DNA of 48,342 bases from Kitasatospora sp. MAA19 (GTDB lineage Bacteria; Actinomycetota; Actinomycetes; Streptomycetales; Streptomycetaceae): positions 1-48,342 of the forward strand of contig NZ_JARXYZ010000050.1 of the NCBI RefSeq assembly GCF_029894125.1, written 5' to 3'. Of the stretch, positions 8,012 to 16,283 are shown in pieces (the first letter of the stretch is position 1; each line of letters opens with the position of its first letter). The notes under the pieces were generated by a model. It was not told the DNA's origin, did not search any database, and was given only the letters and a program-made list of their open reading frames with translations. Both the position numbers and the translations under genes were made by a program.

Positions 8012-9511
8012 TCAGACTGCCAGCGGCGGGGCGCCGTCGGCCGGACCGAACCGACCGCCCGCCGCCGCCCGGGCGGCCGTCGCGGCGAGCCGCCGCACGG
8101 CGGCGGGGACGGCCGGGGCGGGCACCGTGAACGGGATCCGGATGTGGTGCTCGAACGCGCCGTCCGAGCCGAACCGGTTGCCCGCGGCGATCCGGACCCC
8201 GCCGCGCTCCCCGGCCTGGGCCAGTGCCGCGCCGGACAGCCCGCCGGTGGAGACCCAGAGCGAGAGCCCGCCGGGCGGCTGGGCGAACGTCCAGCCCGGC
8301 AGGTGCTCGGGCAGTGCGGCGGCGAAGGCGTGCGCGGTCGCCCGCAGCCGGTCCAGCTGGTGCGCCCGGACGGCGGGCAGCGGCTCGCCCATCAGGTCGG
8401 CGGCGATCAGCTGGTCCAGCACCGGGGTGCCGACGTCGCTGTAGACCCGGTCGGAGGCCAGTCGGCGCACCAGCGCGGGCGCGGCCCGGACCCAGCCGAT
8501 CCGCAGGCCGCCCCACAGCAGCTTGCCGGCCGAGCCGACGGTGACCACCTGGGCGGCCCGGTCCAGCGCCGCCATCGGGCGTGGCATCGGGACGGACTCC
8601 GGTACGCCCCAGCCGAGTTCGGCGGTGGTCTCGTCGACCAGGACGACGCTGCCGGCGGCCCGGGCGGCGGCCAGCAGTTCGCGGCGCTGCTCCTCGCCGA
8701 TCAGCGCGCCGGTCGGGTTGTGGAAGTCCGGGATCACGTAGGAGACCTTGGGCGCGGCCCCGCGCAGCACCCGGCGCCACTCGGTGAGGTCCCACTCCGG
8801 CTCGGGGCGGTAGCCGTACGGCACCGGCACCAGGCGGGCGCCGGTGATCCGGAGCGCCTGCAGGGTGTGGGCGTAGCTGGGCGCCTCGACGGCGACCCGG
8901 TCGCCGCGGCCGATCAGCGCCCGCTGGATCAGGTGCAGCCCGCCCATCGCGCCGGTGGTGACGAGGATCTGGTCGGGGGTGGTGGGCAGGCCGCGCTCGG
9001 TGTAGCGGCGGGCGACGGCCTCGCGCAGCACCGGGACGCCGGTGGGGTAGTGGCCGTGCCCGGCGGCGTAGCAGGACAGCTGTTCGACGGCGCGGGCGGC
9101 GGCCTCGCCGAGGAAGGGCTGCGGGGCGGGCAGGGCGGCGACGCCGAGGTCCAGGGTGCGGCCCTGCTCGTCCGGCGGGACGGGGTGCAGGGCGTCGCTG
9201 GGCGGCGGGGCGCCCTCGGGCAGGGCCGTCCAGCTGCCGGCGCCGCGGCGGCTGAGCAGGTAGCCGTCGGCGCGCAGGGTCTCGTAGGCGGTGGCGACGG
9301 TGGTGCGGCTCAGCTCCAGGGCGCTGGCGAGTTCGCGTTCGGCGGGCAGCCGGGCGCCGACCGGCAGGCGGCCCTCGGTGACCAGCAGCCGGATCTGCCC
9401 GGCGAGGACCCGGTAGGCGGGGCGGCGGGCGGTGGCCGGTTCGGGCAGCCGGGCGGCGGCGAGCAGCCGGGCGAGCGCGGGCGGCGTGACGGTGGTGTGC
9501 CAGTCGGCCAA
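8012..9511 (-). CDS. MocR/GntR-type regulator with aminotransferase-like domain
   Basis: 499 aa. The N-terminal GntR winged helix (~30-100: YRVLAGQIRLLVTEGRLPVGARLPAERELASALELSRTTVATAYETLRADGYL) is joined to a fold-type I aminotransferase-like domain. That domain has SYVIPDFHNPTGAL, VLVDETTAELGW and the presumed PLP-lysine segment VGSAGKLLWGGLRIGW. The start codon is TTG 9511: an in-frame TGA three codons upstream (9518-9520) rules out a longer start, and no ATG/GTG follows until well inside the domain. Divergence from a YczE-like gene matches the MocR subgroup (YczR) known to be linked to that membrane family. The effector is unknown. Confidence 0.9.
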   Translation of the reverse strand: MADWHTTVTPPALARLLAAARLPEPATARRPAYRVLAGQIRLLVTEGRLPVGARLPAERELASALELSRTTVATAYETLRADGYLLSRRGAGSWTALPEGAPPPSDALHPVPPDEQGRTLDLGVAALPAPQPFLGEAAARAVEQLSCYAAGHGHYPTGVPVLREAVARRYTERGLPTTPDQILVTTGAMGGLHLIQRALIGRGDRVAVEAPSYAHTLQALRITGARLVPVPYGYRPEPEWDLTEWRRVLRGAAPKVSYVIPDFHNPTGALIGEEQRRELLAAARAAGSVVLVDETTAELGWGVPESVPMPRPMAALDRAAQVVTVGSAGKLLWGGLRIGWVRAAPALVRRLASDRVYSDVGTPVLDQLIAADLMGEPLPAVRAHQLDRLRATAHAFAAALPEHLPGWTFAQPPGGLSLWVSTGGLSGAALAQAGERGGVRIAAGNRFGSDGAFEHHIRIPFTVPAPAVPAAVRRLAATAARAAAGGRFGPADGAPPLAV

Positions 9512-9535
9512 GGCTGATCAGTCCACTTGCTCGAA

Positions 9536-9563
9536 ATTGGCCCTGGAGTGGGCGCTATTGGCC
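9536..9563. promoter_or_regulatory. Candidate MocR operator: two ATTGGCC direct repeats, 21 bp apart
   Basis: ATTGGCC occurs at 9536-9542 and 9557-9563 in the same orientation, with matching flanks (CTG / TG). The 21-bp period is two helical turns. They lie in the divergent gap between the MocR regulator and the YczE gene; MocR regulators commonly bind same-strand repeats. This is a candidate, not a proven site. Confidence 0.5.
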
Positions 9564-9617
9564 TGACCATCATGGCAGCGCGGCTGTCGAGTCCGCCACT
9601 GCCGGGGCCACCCCGGG

Positions 9618-10328
9618 GTGCAGCACCACCCGCAGGAGCGCCCGATGGCCAGCACGACCACGCCCACACCCGCCCCGGACGCCGGCCGGGCCCCGTTCGC
9701 CGTCCGGCTGCTCGGCGACACCCACGCCCTGGGCCGCCGGATCCCGCAGCTCGCCGTCGGCCTCTGCCTGTACGGCGCGAGCATGGCGCTGATGCTGCGC
9801 TCCGGCCTCGGCCTCGACCCGTGGGACGTCTTCCACCAGGGCCTGCAGCGCGCGGTCGGCCTCTCGGTGGGCGCCTGGGTGACCATCTGCGGCGTCCTGG
9901 TCCTGCTGCTGTGGATCCCGATCCGCCAGCGCCCGGGCGTGGGCACCGTCGCCAACGTGCTGGTGCTGGGTGCCGCGATGGACCTCACACTGCGGCTGCT
10001 CGACGGCCCGGACGGGCTGCCCGCCCGGATCGCGCTGATGGCGGCCGCGATCGTGCTCAACGGCCTGGCCACCGGCCTCTACATCGGCGCCCGCCTCGGC
10101 CCCGGCCCGCGCGACGGCCTGATGACCGGCCTGCACCGGCGCACCGGGCGTTCGCTGCGGCTGATCCGCACCGGCATCGAGGTGACGGTGCTGGTCGCGG
10201 GCGTCCTGCTGGGCGGCACCGCCGGAGTCGGCACGGTCGCGTACGCACTGGCGATCGGTCCGCTCGCGCAGTTCTTCCTGCCGTGGTGCACGGTGCCGAC
10301 ACCCGGGCAAACGCCCCGGAAGGGATGA
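9618..10328 (+). CDS. YczE-family integral membrane protein
   Basis: 236 aa with about five hydrophobic segments (RIPQLAVGLCLYGASMALML; WVTICGVLVLLLWIPI; TVANVLVLGAAMDLTL; ALMAAAIVLNGLATGLYIG; GIEVTVLVAGVLLGG). Family-like motifs are SGLGLDPWDVFHQGL and GPRDGLMTGLHRRTG. The start is uncertain: the frame opens at 9618, but ATG 9645 (MASTTTPTPAP), 10 nt after CAGGAG (9630-9635), is likely the true one. YczE/YitT-type proteins are of unknown transport function. Regulation by the divergent MocR protein through the repeats at 9536-9563 is the natural inference. Confidence 0.85.
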   Translation: MQHHPQERPMASTTTPTPAPDAGRAPFAVRLLGDTHALGRRIPQLAVGLCLYGASMALMLRSGLGLDPWDVFHQGLQRAVGLSVGAWVTICGVLVLLLWIPIRQRPGVGTVANVLVLGAAMDLTLRLLDGPDGLPARIALMAAAIVLNGLATGLYIGARLGPGPRDGLMTGLHRRTGRSLRLIRTGIEVTVLVAGVLLGGTAGVGTVAYALAIGPLAQFFLPWCTVPTPGQTPRKG

Positions 10329-10404
10329 ACTTCAGGGCACGGAGTTGCCGCGCGCCGTTGCCGCTCGTCGCGCGCCGGGGGTGGAACCTCGTAAGGTCGT
10401 CTCC

Positions 10405-12150
10405 GTGTTGGACGAGATGCGGATACGGGATCTTGGGGTCATCGACGACGCGGTGGTCGAACTCGCCCCCGGCTTCACCGCCGTGACCGGTGAGACCGGC
10501 GCCGGAAAGACCATGGTCGTCACCAGCCTCGGCCTGCTGCTGGGCGGACGCGCCGACCCGGGCCTGGTGCGCAACGGCACCGGACGCGCCGTCGTCGAGG
10601 GCCGGCTGGAGCTGCCCGCCGGTTCCCCGGTGGCGGCCCGCGCGGTCGAGGCCGGGGCCGAACTGGACGACGGGGCCCTGCTGATCAGCCGGACCGTCTC
10701 CGCCGAGGGCCGCTCCCGGGCGTTCGTCGGCGGCCGGGCCGTCCCGGTCGGGGTGCTCGCCGAACTCGGCGAGGACCTGATCGCCGTGCACGGCCAGACC
10801 GACCAGCAGCGGCTGCTGCGCCCGGCCCGCCAGCGCGGCGCGCTGGACCGCTACGCGGGCGAGGCGGTGGCCGAGCCGCTGGCCCGCTACCGGGAGACCT
10901 ACCGCAGCCTGCGCGAGGTCTCGGCCACCCTGGAGGAGCTGACCACCCGGGCCCGCGAGCGCGCCCAGGAGGCCGACCTGCTGCGCTTCGGCCTGGACGA
11001 GATCGCCGCCGCCGAGCCGGTGGCCGGTGAGGACGCGGAGCTGGCCGCCGAGGCCGAGCGGCTCGGCCACGCCGACGCGCTGTCCTCCGCCGCGACCCTC
11101 GCCCACGCCGCCCTGGCCGGCGACCCGGCCGACCCGGAGGCGCTGGACGCGGGCACCCTGCTCGCGCAGTCCCGACGGGCCCTGGACGCCGTGCGCCACC
11201 ACGACGAGCGCCTCGCCGCCCTCGCCGACCGCCTCAACGAGGTCGGCTACCTGCTCGCCGACGTGGCCGGTGACCTGGCCGGATACGCGGACGACCTGGA
11301 CGCCGACCCGGTCCGGCTCGCCTCCGTCGAGGACCGCCGGGCCGTCCTGGCCCAGCTGCTGCGCAAGTACGGCGGCCCGGAGAACACCCTCGCCGAGGTG
11401 CTCGCCTGGGCCGAGGCGGGCTCCGCCCGGCTCGCCGAACTCGACGGCGACGACGACCGGATCGACCAGCTCGGCGCCCAGGAGACCGCACTGCGGGCCG
11501 AACTGGCCGAGCTGGCGGCCGAGGTGTCGGCCGCCCGGCAGGGCGCCGCCGGGCGCTTCGCCGAGGCCGTCTCCGCCGAACTCGCCGAGCTGGCCATGCC
11601 GCACGCCCGGGTGACCTTCTCGATCACCCAGGTCGACGACCTGTCGGGGATCGAGGTCGACGGCCGCACCGTCGCCTACGGCCCGCACGGCGTGGACGAG
11701 GTCGAGGTCCTGCTCGCCCCGCACCCGGGCGCCCAGCCCCGTCCGATCGCCAAGGGCGCCTCCGGCGGTGAGCTGTCCCGAGTGATGCTCGCGGTCGAGG
11801 TGGTCTTCGCGGGCGCCGACCCCGTCCCCACCTACCTGTTCGACGAGGTGGACGCGGGCGTCGGCGGCAAGGCCGCGGTCGAGATCGGCCGCCGCCTGGC
11901 CAAACTGGCGGAATCCGCCCAGGTCGTGGTGGTCACCCACCTCCCGCAGGTCGCCGCCTTCGCGGACCGGCACCTGGTGGTGGAGAAGACCAACGACGGC
12001 ACCGTGACCCGCAGCGGCGTCAAGGTGCTGAACGACGAGGAGCGGGTGCGCGAACTCTCCCGGATGCTGGCCGGCCTGGAGGACTCCGAGCTCGGCCGCG
12101 CCCACGCCGAGGAGCTGCTGGCCGCCGCCCGGGCCCCGCGCCAACGCTAG
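10405..12150 (+). CDS. recN: DNA repair protein RecN
   Basis: 581 aa, an SMC-like ABC ATPase for double-strand-break repair. Walker A is GETGAGKT (residues 29-36); the ABC signature is GASGGELSRVMLAVEV; Walker B is TYLFDEVDAGVGG; the H-loop is VVVVTHLPQVAA. The central part is rich in Ala/Glu/Leu and forms the short coiled coil. The frame is open from 10345, but the family N-terminus (M-L-x-E-M-R-I-R) aligns with GTG 10405, preceded by AAGG at 10393-10396. The gene follows NAD kinase in the conserved order, here separated by the MocR-YczE insertion. Confidence 0.93.
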   Translation: MLDEMRIRDLGVIDDAVVELAPGFTAVTGETGAGKTMVVTSLGLLLGGRADPGLVRNGTGRAVVEGRLELPAGSPVAARAVEAGAELDDGALLISRTVSAEGRSRAFVGGRAVPVGVLAELGEDLIAVHGQTDQQRLLRPARQRGALDRYAGEAVAEPLARYRETYRSLREVSATLEELTTRARERAQEADLLRFGLDEIAAAEPVAGEDAELAAEAERLGHADALSSAATLAHAALAGDPADPEALDAGTLLAQSRRALDAVRHHDERLAALADRLNEVGYLLADVAGDLAGYADDLDADPVRLASVEDRRAVLAQLLRKYGGPENTLAEVLAWAEAGSARLAELDGDDDRIDQLGAQETALRAELAELAAEVSAARQGAAGRFAEAVSAELAELAMPHARVTFSITQVDDLSGIEVDGRTVAYGPHGVDEVEVLLAPHPGAQPRPIAKGASGGELSRVMLAVEVVFAGADPVPTYLFDEVDAGVGGKAAVEIGRRLAKLAESAQVVVVTHLPQVAAFADRHLVVEKTNDGTVTRSGVKVLNDEERVRELSRMLAGLEDSELGRAHAEELLAAARAPRQR

Positions 12151-12362
12151 GGCCTGCCCGTCGTACAAGCCCTAGCCGGGGGCCCGACCCGCCGACAGGG
12201 CCTGGTGGCCCTTGCGGACAGAAGACGACGCGTCCCCGGTGGCGCCGACTGTCCAAGAGGGCCGCCGACCTGGCATGGTGGCGGCTGGACATTGGCTTTC
12301 CAGTCCCGAGCGCCGTCGGCGGGCAACCCTCGCGACGCGGCGCGCGAACCTGATCGAGTCGG

Positions 12363-13541
12363 ATGCGAGAGAACGTGGACCATTCCGCCGCCCGGGCCGC
12401 CGCGGCCACCCCCGAACCGGGGCAGCTGCACGTGGTACTCGTTTTGGCCGCCAGCACCGGCGGTATCGGTGCCCACGTGCGCTCCCTGGCGCAGGGCCTG
12501 GTCGCGCACGGTGTGACCGTCACGGTCTGCGCCCCGGCCGGTACGGACGCGCTGTTCGGCTTCTCCCGCACCGGTGCCCGGTTCCACACCGTCGACATCA
12601 CCCCCACCGCCGGCGCCCGCAGCGACGCCACCGCGATCGGCGAGCTGCGCCGGGCCTTCACCGGCGCCGACGTGGTGCACGCGCACGGGCTGCGCGCCGG
12701 GCTGCTCGCCGACCTCGCCCTGCGCACCGCCGGCCGCTTCCCGGGCCTGCGCCCGGAGACCCCGCTGGTGGTCACCTCGCACCACGCGCTGCTGGCCACC
12801 GGCATGGAGCGCCGCCTGCAGCGGCTGATGGAGCGCCGGGTGGCGCGCGCCGCCGACCTCGTCCTCGGCGCCTCCTCCGACCTGGTCGCCCGGGCCCGCG
12901 AGCTGGGCGCCACCGACGCCCGGCTCGGCCCGGTGGCCGCCCCGCCGATGCCCGAGGGCCGGCTCGACCGCGCCGCGGCGCGCGCCGCGCTGCTCGGCGA
13001 CGGCCCGGACCGGCCGCTGGTGCTGGCGGTCGGCCGGCTCGTCCCGCAGAAGGCCTTCGGGCTGCTGCTGGACGCCACCCGCGAACTGTCCGTGCTGGAC
13101 CCGGAGCCGCTGCTGCTGCTCGCCGGGGACGGCCCGGAGGCGGCCGGGCTGCGCGAGCGGGTGGCCGCCGAGAAGCTGCCGGTGCGGCTGCTCGGCTACC
13201 GCACCGACGTGCCCGACCTGCTGGCCGCCGCCGACGTGGTGGTGGTCTCCAGCCGCTGGGAGGCCCGCTCGCTGGTGGTGCAGGAGGCGATGCGGGCCGG
13301 GGTGCCGGTGGTCTCCACCGCCGTCGGCGGGATCCCCGAACTGGTCGGCGACGCGGCGGTGCTGGTGCCCGCCGGCGACCCGGTCGCGGTCGGCGCGGCG
13401 GTGCGCGGACTGCTGGCCGACCCGGCCCGCCGTGAGCGGCTGGTGGCGGCCGGCCGGCAGCAGGCCGAGACCTGGCCGGACGAGGCCGCCACCGTCGCCC
13501 AGGTGCTCAGCACCTACGACGAGCTGGTCCAGCGCCCCTGA
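12363..13541 (+). CDS. Glycosyltransferase family 4
   Basis: 392 aa with two Rossmann-like lobes. The N-terminal lobe has LAASTGGIGAHVRSLAQGL and the acceptor-side ADVVHAHGLRAGLLADL. The C-terminal GT-B donor-binding lobe has LAVGRLVPQKAFGLLLDA and the E-x7-E retaining motif in SSRWEARSLVVQEAMRAGVP followed by GGIPELVGDAAVLV. It should transfer a sugar from a nucleotide-sugar donor; the acceptor cannot be read. ATG 12363 was taken; GTG 12375 with GAGAGA just upstream is an alternative. It directly follows recN (212-bp gap) and is convergent with the GH15 gene, with only 6 bp between stops. Confidence 0.88.
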   Translation: MRENVDHSAARAAAATPEPGQLHVVLVLAASTGGIGAHVRSLAQGLVAHGVTVTVCAPAGTDALFGFSRTGARFHTVDITPTAGARSDATAIGELRRAFTGADVVHAHGLRAGLLADLALRTAGRFPGLRPETPLVVTSHHALLATGMERRLQRLMERRVARAADLVLGASSDLVARARELGATDARLGPVAAPPMPEGRLDRAAARAALLGDGPDRPLVLAVGRLVPQKAFGLLLDATRELSVLDPEPLLLLAGDGPEAAGLRERVAAEKLPVRLLGYRTDVPDLLAAADVVVVSSRWEARSLVVQEAMRAGVPVVSTAVGGIPELVGDAAVLVPAGDPVAVGAAVRGLLADPARRERLVAAGRQQAETWPDEAATVAQVLSTYDELVQRP

Positions 13542-13547
13542 GGTGTC

Positions 13548-15560
13548 CTAGATCGTCGCCTGCTCGACCCGCTCGGCCGCCAGGCCGTCCGGCTGGGCGG
13601 ACAGGTAGGCGCCGCCGCAGGCGGTCAGCCGCAGCGCGGTGTCGATCAGCGGGACGTGGCTGAAGGCCTGCGGGAAGTTGCCGACCTGGCGCTTGAGCCG
13701 CGGGTCCCACTCCTCGGCGAGCAGGCCGACGTCGTTGCGCAGCGCGAGCAGCCGGTCGAACAGCTCGCGTGCCTCCTGCACCCGGCCGATCATGGCGAGG
13801 TCGTCGGCCAGCCAGAACGAGCAGGCCAGGAAGGCGCCCTCGTGGCCGGAGAGGCCGTCCACGTTCTCGACGTGGTCGCCGCTCGAATCGTCGTGGGTCG
13901 GGTAGCGCAGCACGAAGCCGTCCTCGGTGGACAGCTCGCGCTGGATCGCCTCGATGGTGCCGATCACCCGCTTGTCGTCCGGCGGGAGGAAGCCGACCTG
14001 CGGGATGAGCAGCAGCGAGGCGTCCAGCTCCCGGCCGCCGTAGTACTGGGTGAAGGTGTTGCGCTCCGGGTCGTAGCCCTTCTCGCAGACGTCCCGGTGG
14101 ATGGTGTCGCGCAGCTCGCGCCAGCGCTTCAGATGGCCGTCGGCGGGGGCGTCCTCGGGGGTCTGCTCCAGCAGCTTGATCGTCCGGTCGACGGCCACCC
14201 AGGCCATCACCTTGGAGTGGACGAAGTGCCGGCGCGGGCCGCGGACCTCCCAGATGCCCTCGTCCGGCTCCTGCCAGTGGTCCTCCAGGTACTCGATCAG
14301 GCGCAGCTGGAGGTGGTGGGCGTGGTCGTTGCGGACCAGGCCGGTCATGTGGGCCAGGTGCAGGGCCTCGACGACCTCGCCGTAGACGTCCAGCTGGAGC
14401 TGCCCGGCCGCGCCGTTGCCGACCCGGACGGGCTGCGAGCCCTCGTAGCCGGGCAGCCAGTCCAGCGAGGACTCGGTGAGCTCGCGCTCGCCGGCGATGC
14501 CGTACATGATCTGCAGGTTCTCCGGATCGCCGGCGACGGCCCGCAGCAGCCACTCGCGCCAGGCGCGGGCCTCGTCGCGGTAGCCGGTGCGCAGCAGCGA
14601 GGAGAGGGTGATCGCGGCGTCGCGCAGCCAGGTGTAGCGGTAGTCCCAGTTGCGCTCGCCGCCGATGTCCTCGGGCAGCGAGGTGGTGGGGGCGGCGACG
14701 ATGCCGCCGGTGGGGGCGTAGGTGAGGCCCTTGAGGGTGATGAGGGAGCGGACCACGGCCTCGCGGTAGGGGCCCTGGTAGGTGCACTGCTCGGCCCACT
14801 CGTGCCAGAAGTCGGCGGTGGCGTCGAGCATCTCTTCGGCGTCCGGGGTCTTCGGCGCCTCCAGGTGGGAGGCCTGCCAGGTCAGCGCGAAGGCGATCCG
14901 CTCGCCGGCGGTGACGGTGAAGTCGGCGTAGGTGGTGAGGTTGCGGCCGTAGGTCTCGGCCTCGCCGTCCAGCCAGACCGAGTCGGGCCCGGCCACGGCG
15001 ACGGTGCGGTGACCGCCGTCGGCCTGCTCGACCCGGTGCACCCAGGGCACGATGCGGCCGTACGAGAAGCGCATCCGCACCGCCGACCGCATCCGGACGG
15101 TGCCGGCCACGCCCTCGACGATCCGGATCACCTGGGGGACGGCGTCGCGGCCGGCCAGCGGGCGCGGGGGCATGAAGTCGATCACCCGGACGGTGCCGCC
15201 CTGGGCGTCCCACTCCTGTTCGAGGATCAGCGAGTCGCCCCGGTAACGGCGGCGGTCGGCGGGCACCGCGGGGGCGGCCGCGGTGGGCGGCGGGACCCTC
15301 AGGTCCGCGGTGTCGGTGAAGCGGACGAGGGCGGGGGCGGCCGGGATGGGGGCGGCCGCGGGGGTGGGGACCTCGGTGACCACGGCTTCGGCCGGGCCGA
15401 TCCGCCAGAAGCCGTGTTCATCGGTGCCGAGCAGGCCGGCGAACACGGCCGGCGAGTCGAAGCGGGGAAGGCAGAGCCAGTCCACCGCCCCGTCCCTGCT
15501 GACCAGGGCAGCGGTCTGCATGTCCCCGATGAGTGCGTAGTCCTCGATACGGCCGGCCAC
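13548..15560 (-). CDS. Glycoside hydrolase family 15 (glucoamylase / trehalase-like)
   Basis: 670 aa. It begins with the GH15-associated N-domain (MAGRIEDYALIGDMQTAALVSRDGAVDWLCLPRFDSPAVFAGLLG) and carries the (alpha/alpha)6-barrel motifs NWDYRYTWLRDAAIT, the HSKVMAWVAVDRTI stretch and the C-terminal EEWDPRLKRQVGNFPQAFSHVPLI with the catalytic base region. Actinobacterial proteins of this type include trehalases and alpha-glucosidases, so trehalose or malto-oligosaccharides are plausible substrates. There is no signal peptide, so it is probably cytoplasmic. The start is GTG 15560 with GGAGA 6 nt upstream on the minus strand. Confidence 0.9.
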   Translation of the reverse strand: MAGRIEDYALIGDMQTAALVSRDGAVDWLCLPRFDSPAVFAGLLGTDEHGFWRIGPAEAVVTEVPTPAAAPIPAAPALVRFTDTADLRVPPPTAAAPAVPADRRRYRGDSLILEQEWDAQGGTVRVIDFMPPRPLAGRDAVPQVIRIVEGVAGTVRMRSAVRMRFSYGRIVPWVHRVEQADGGHRTVAVAGPDSVWLDGEAETYGRNLTTYADFTVTAGERIAFALTWQASHLEAPKTPDAEEMLDATADFWHEWAEQCTYQGPYREAVVRSLITLKGLTYAPTGGIVAAPTTSLPEDIGGERNWDYRYTWLRDAAITLSSLLRTGYRDEARAWREWLLRAVAGDPENLQIMYGIAGERELTESSLDWLPGYEGSQPVRVGNGAAGQLQLDVYGEVVEALHLAHMTGLVRNDHAHHLQLRLIEYLEDHWQEPDEGIWEVRGPRRHFVHSKVMAWVAVDRTIKLLEQTPEDAPADGHLKRWRELRDTIHRDVCEKGYDPERNTFTQYYGGRELDASLLLIPQVGFLPPDDKRVIGTIEAIQRELSTEDGFVLRYPTHDDSSGDHVENVDGLSGHEGAFLACSFWLADDLAMIGRVQEARELFDRLLALRNDVGLLAEEWDPRLKRQVGNFPQAFSHVPLIDTALRLTACGGAYLSAQPDGLAAERVEQATI

Positions 15561-16283
15561 GTGGATCTCCAGTTCGCAATGTGGTCACGACGCATCGGCG
15601 ATCCGAGGGAGCGAGCGGTCTGCGGGGCCGGAGGTCCACCCCGGGACGTCCGGACCGCCGGGGGGTGGTGGCGGGCCTTGCTGGAGTGTCCGCGCGGGGC
15701 TCGGTCGAGCCCCTGGAGTGGGTGGGAGGAGCTGCAAATACGGGGAGGTCCGGTCGCGCATCGGGGACCGGGAGTGTCCTGACCTCCCACGCCCTCCGCG
15801 TGCTCGTGCTGTCGGCGATGCGTCCGTGCAGCTTACGACGGACGAAAGGGGCGAAGCACGCGGGCGCAGCCTCGTGTGGTGCCACAATTCGGCGGAAATG
15901 CCGTGCATCGCGAGGCCGCCGGACAGGATGGTCCGGACGGATCAGTTCCGGCTGGTCCCTGCGGAGGGGCTGTCATGGCCCGAACGGAGTACTCCGAAGT
16001 GGCCCGGTCCGGCCGTGGTGCGACCGGTGTGACTCCTGCGCCTCGTGATGCGCCGGTGGTGCGCCCCGCGCACGCCCCCGGTGCGCCGCGAGCGGGCCGG
16101 AAGGCGTCCCGGTCGGGTCACTGATACCCTGGTATCCCGTGGACCGGTGGGATCAAACGCCCCGGACCAGCCGAATCGACGACCCCCCGAGCGCCGTGCA
16201 CCGCACCGGCCTCCCGTCGCCCGGCGAGCCGAGAGCCATCCCGCCCACGTCACCTCCGACACGCGACCCACGGGAGCCCCCTC
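15561..16283. other. 723-bp gap between divergent GH15 and pyrG
   Basis: No ORF here has family motifs or consistent codon usage. It should contain the GH15 promoter (minus strand, near 15561-15620) and the pyrG promoter. The one clear signal is the palindrome at 16123-16136. The rest is unremarkable GC-rich sequence. Confidence 0.6.
16123..16136. promoter_or_regulatory. Palindrome GATACC-CT-GGTATC upstream of pyrG
   Basis: A perfect 6+6 inverted repeat with a 2-nt spacer, about 150 bp before the pyrG start. It is locally AT-rich, and TACCCT inside it could double as a -10 element. It is a candidate operator/promoter. Confidence 0.45.

Noticed and set aside
15718..16032. Small plus-strand frames upstream of pyrG (104 and 82 codons)
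   Set aside because: No ribosome binding site, poor third-position GC and no recognisable sequence.
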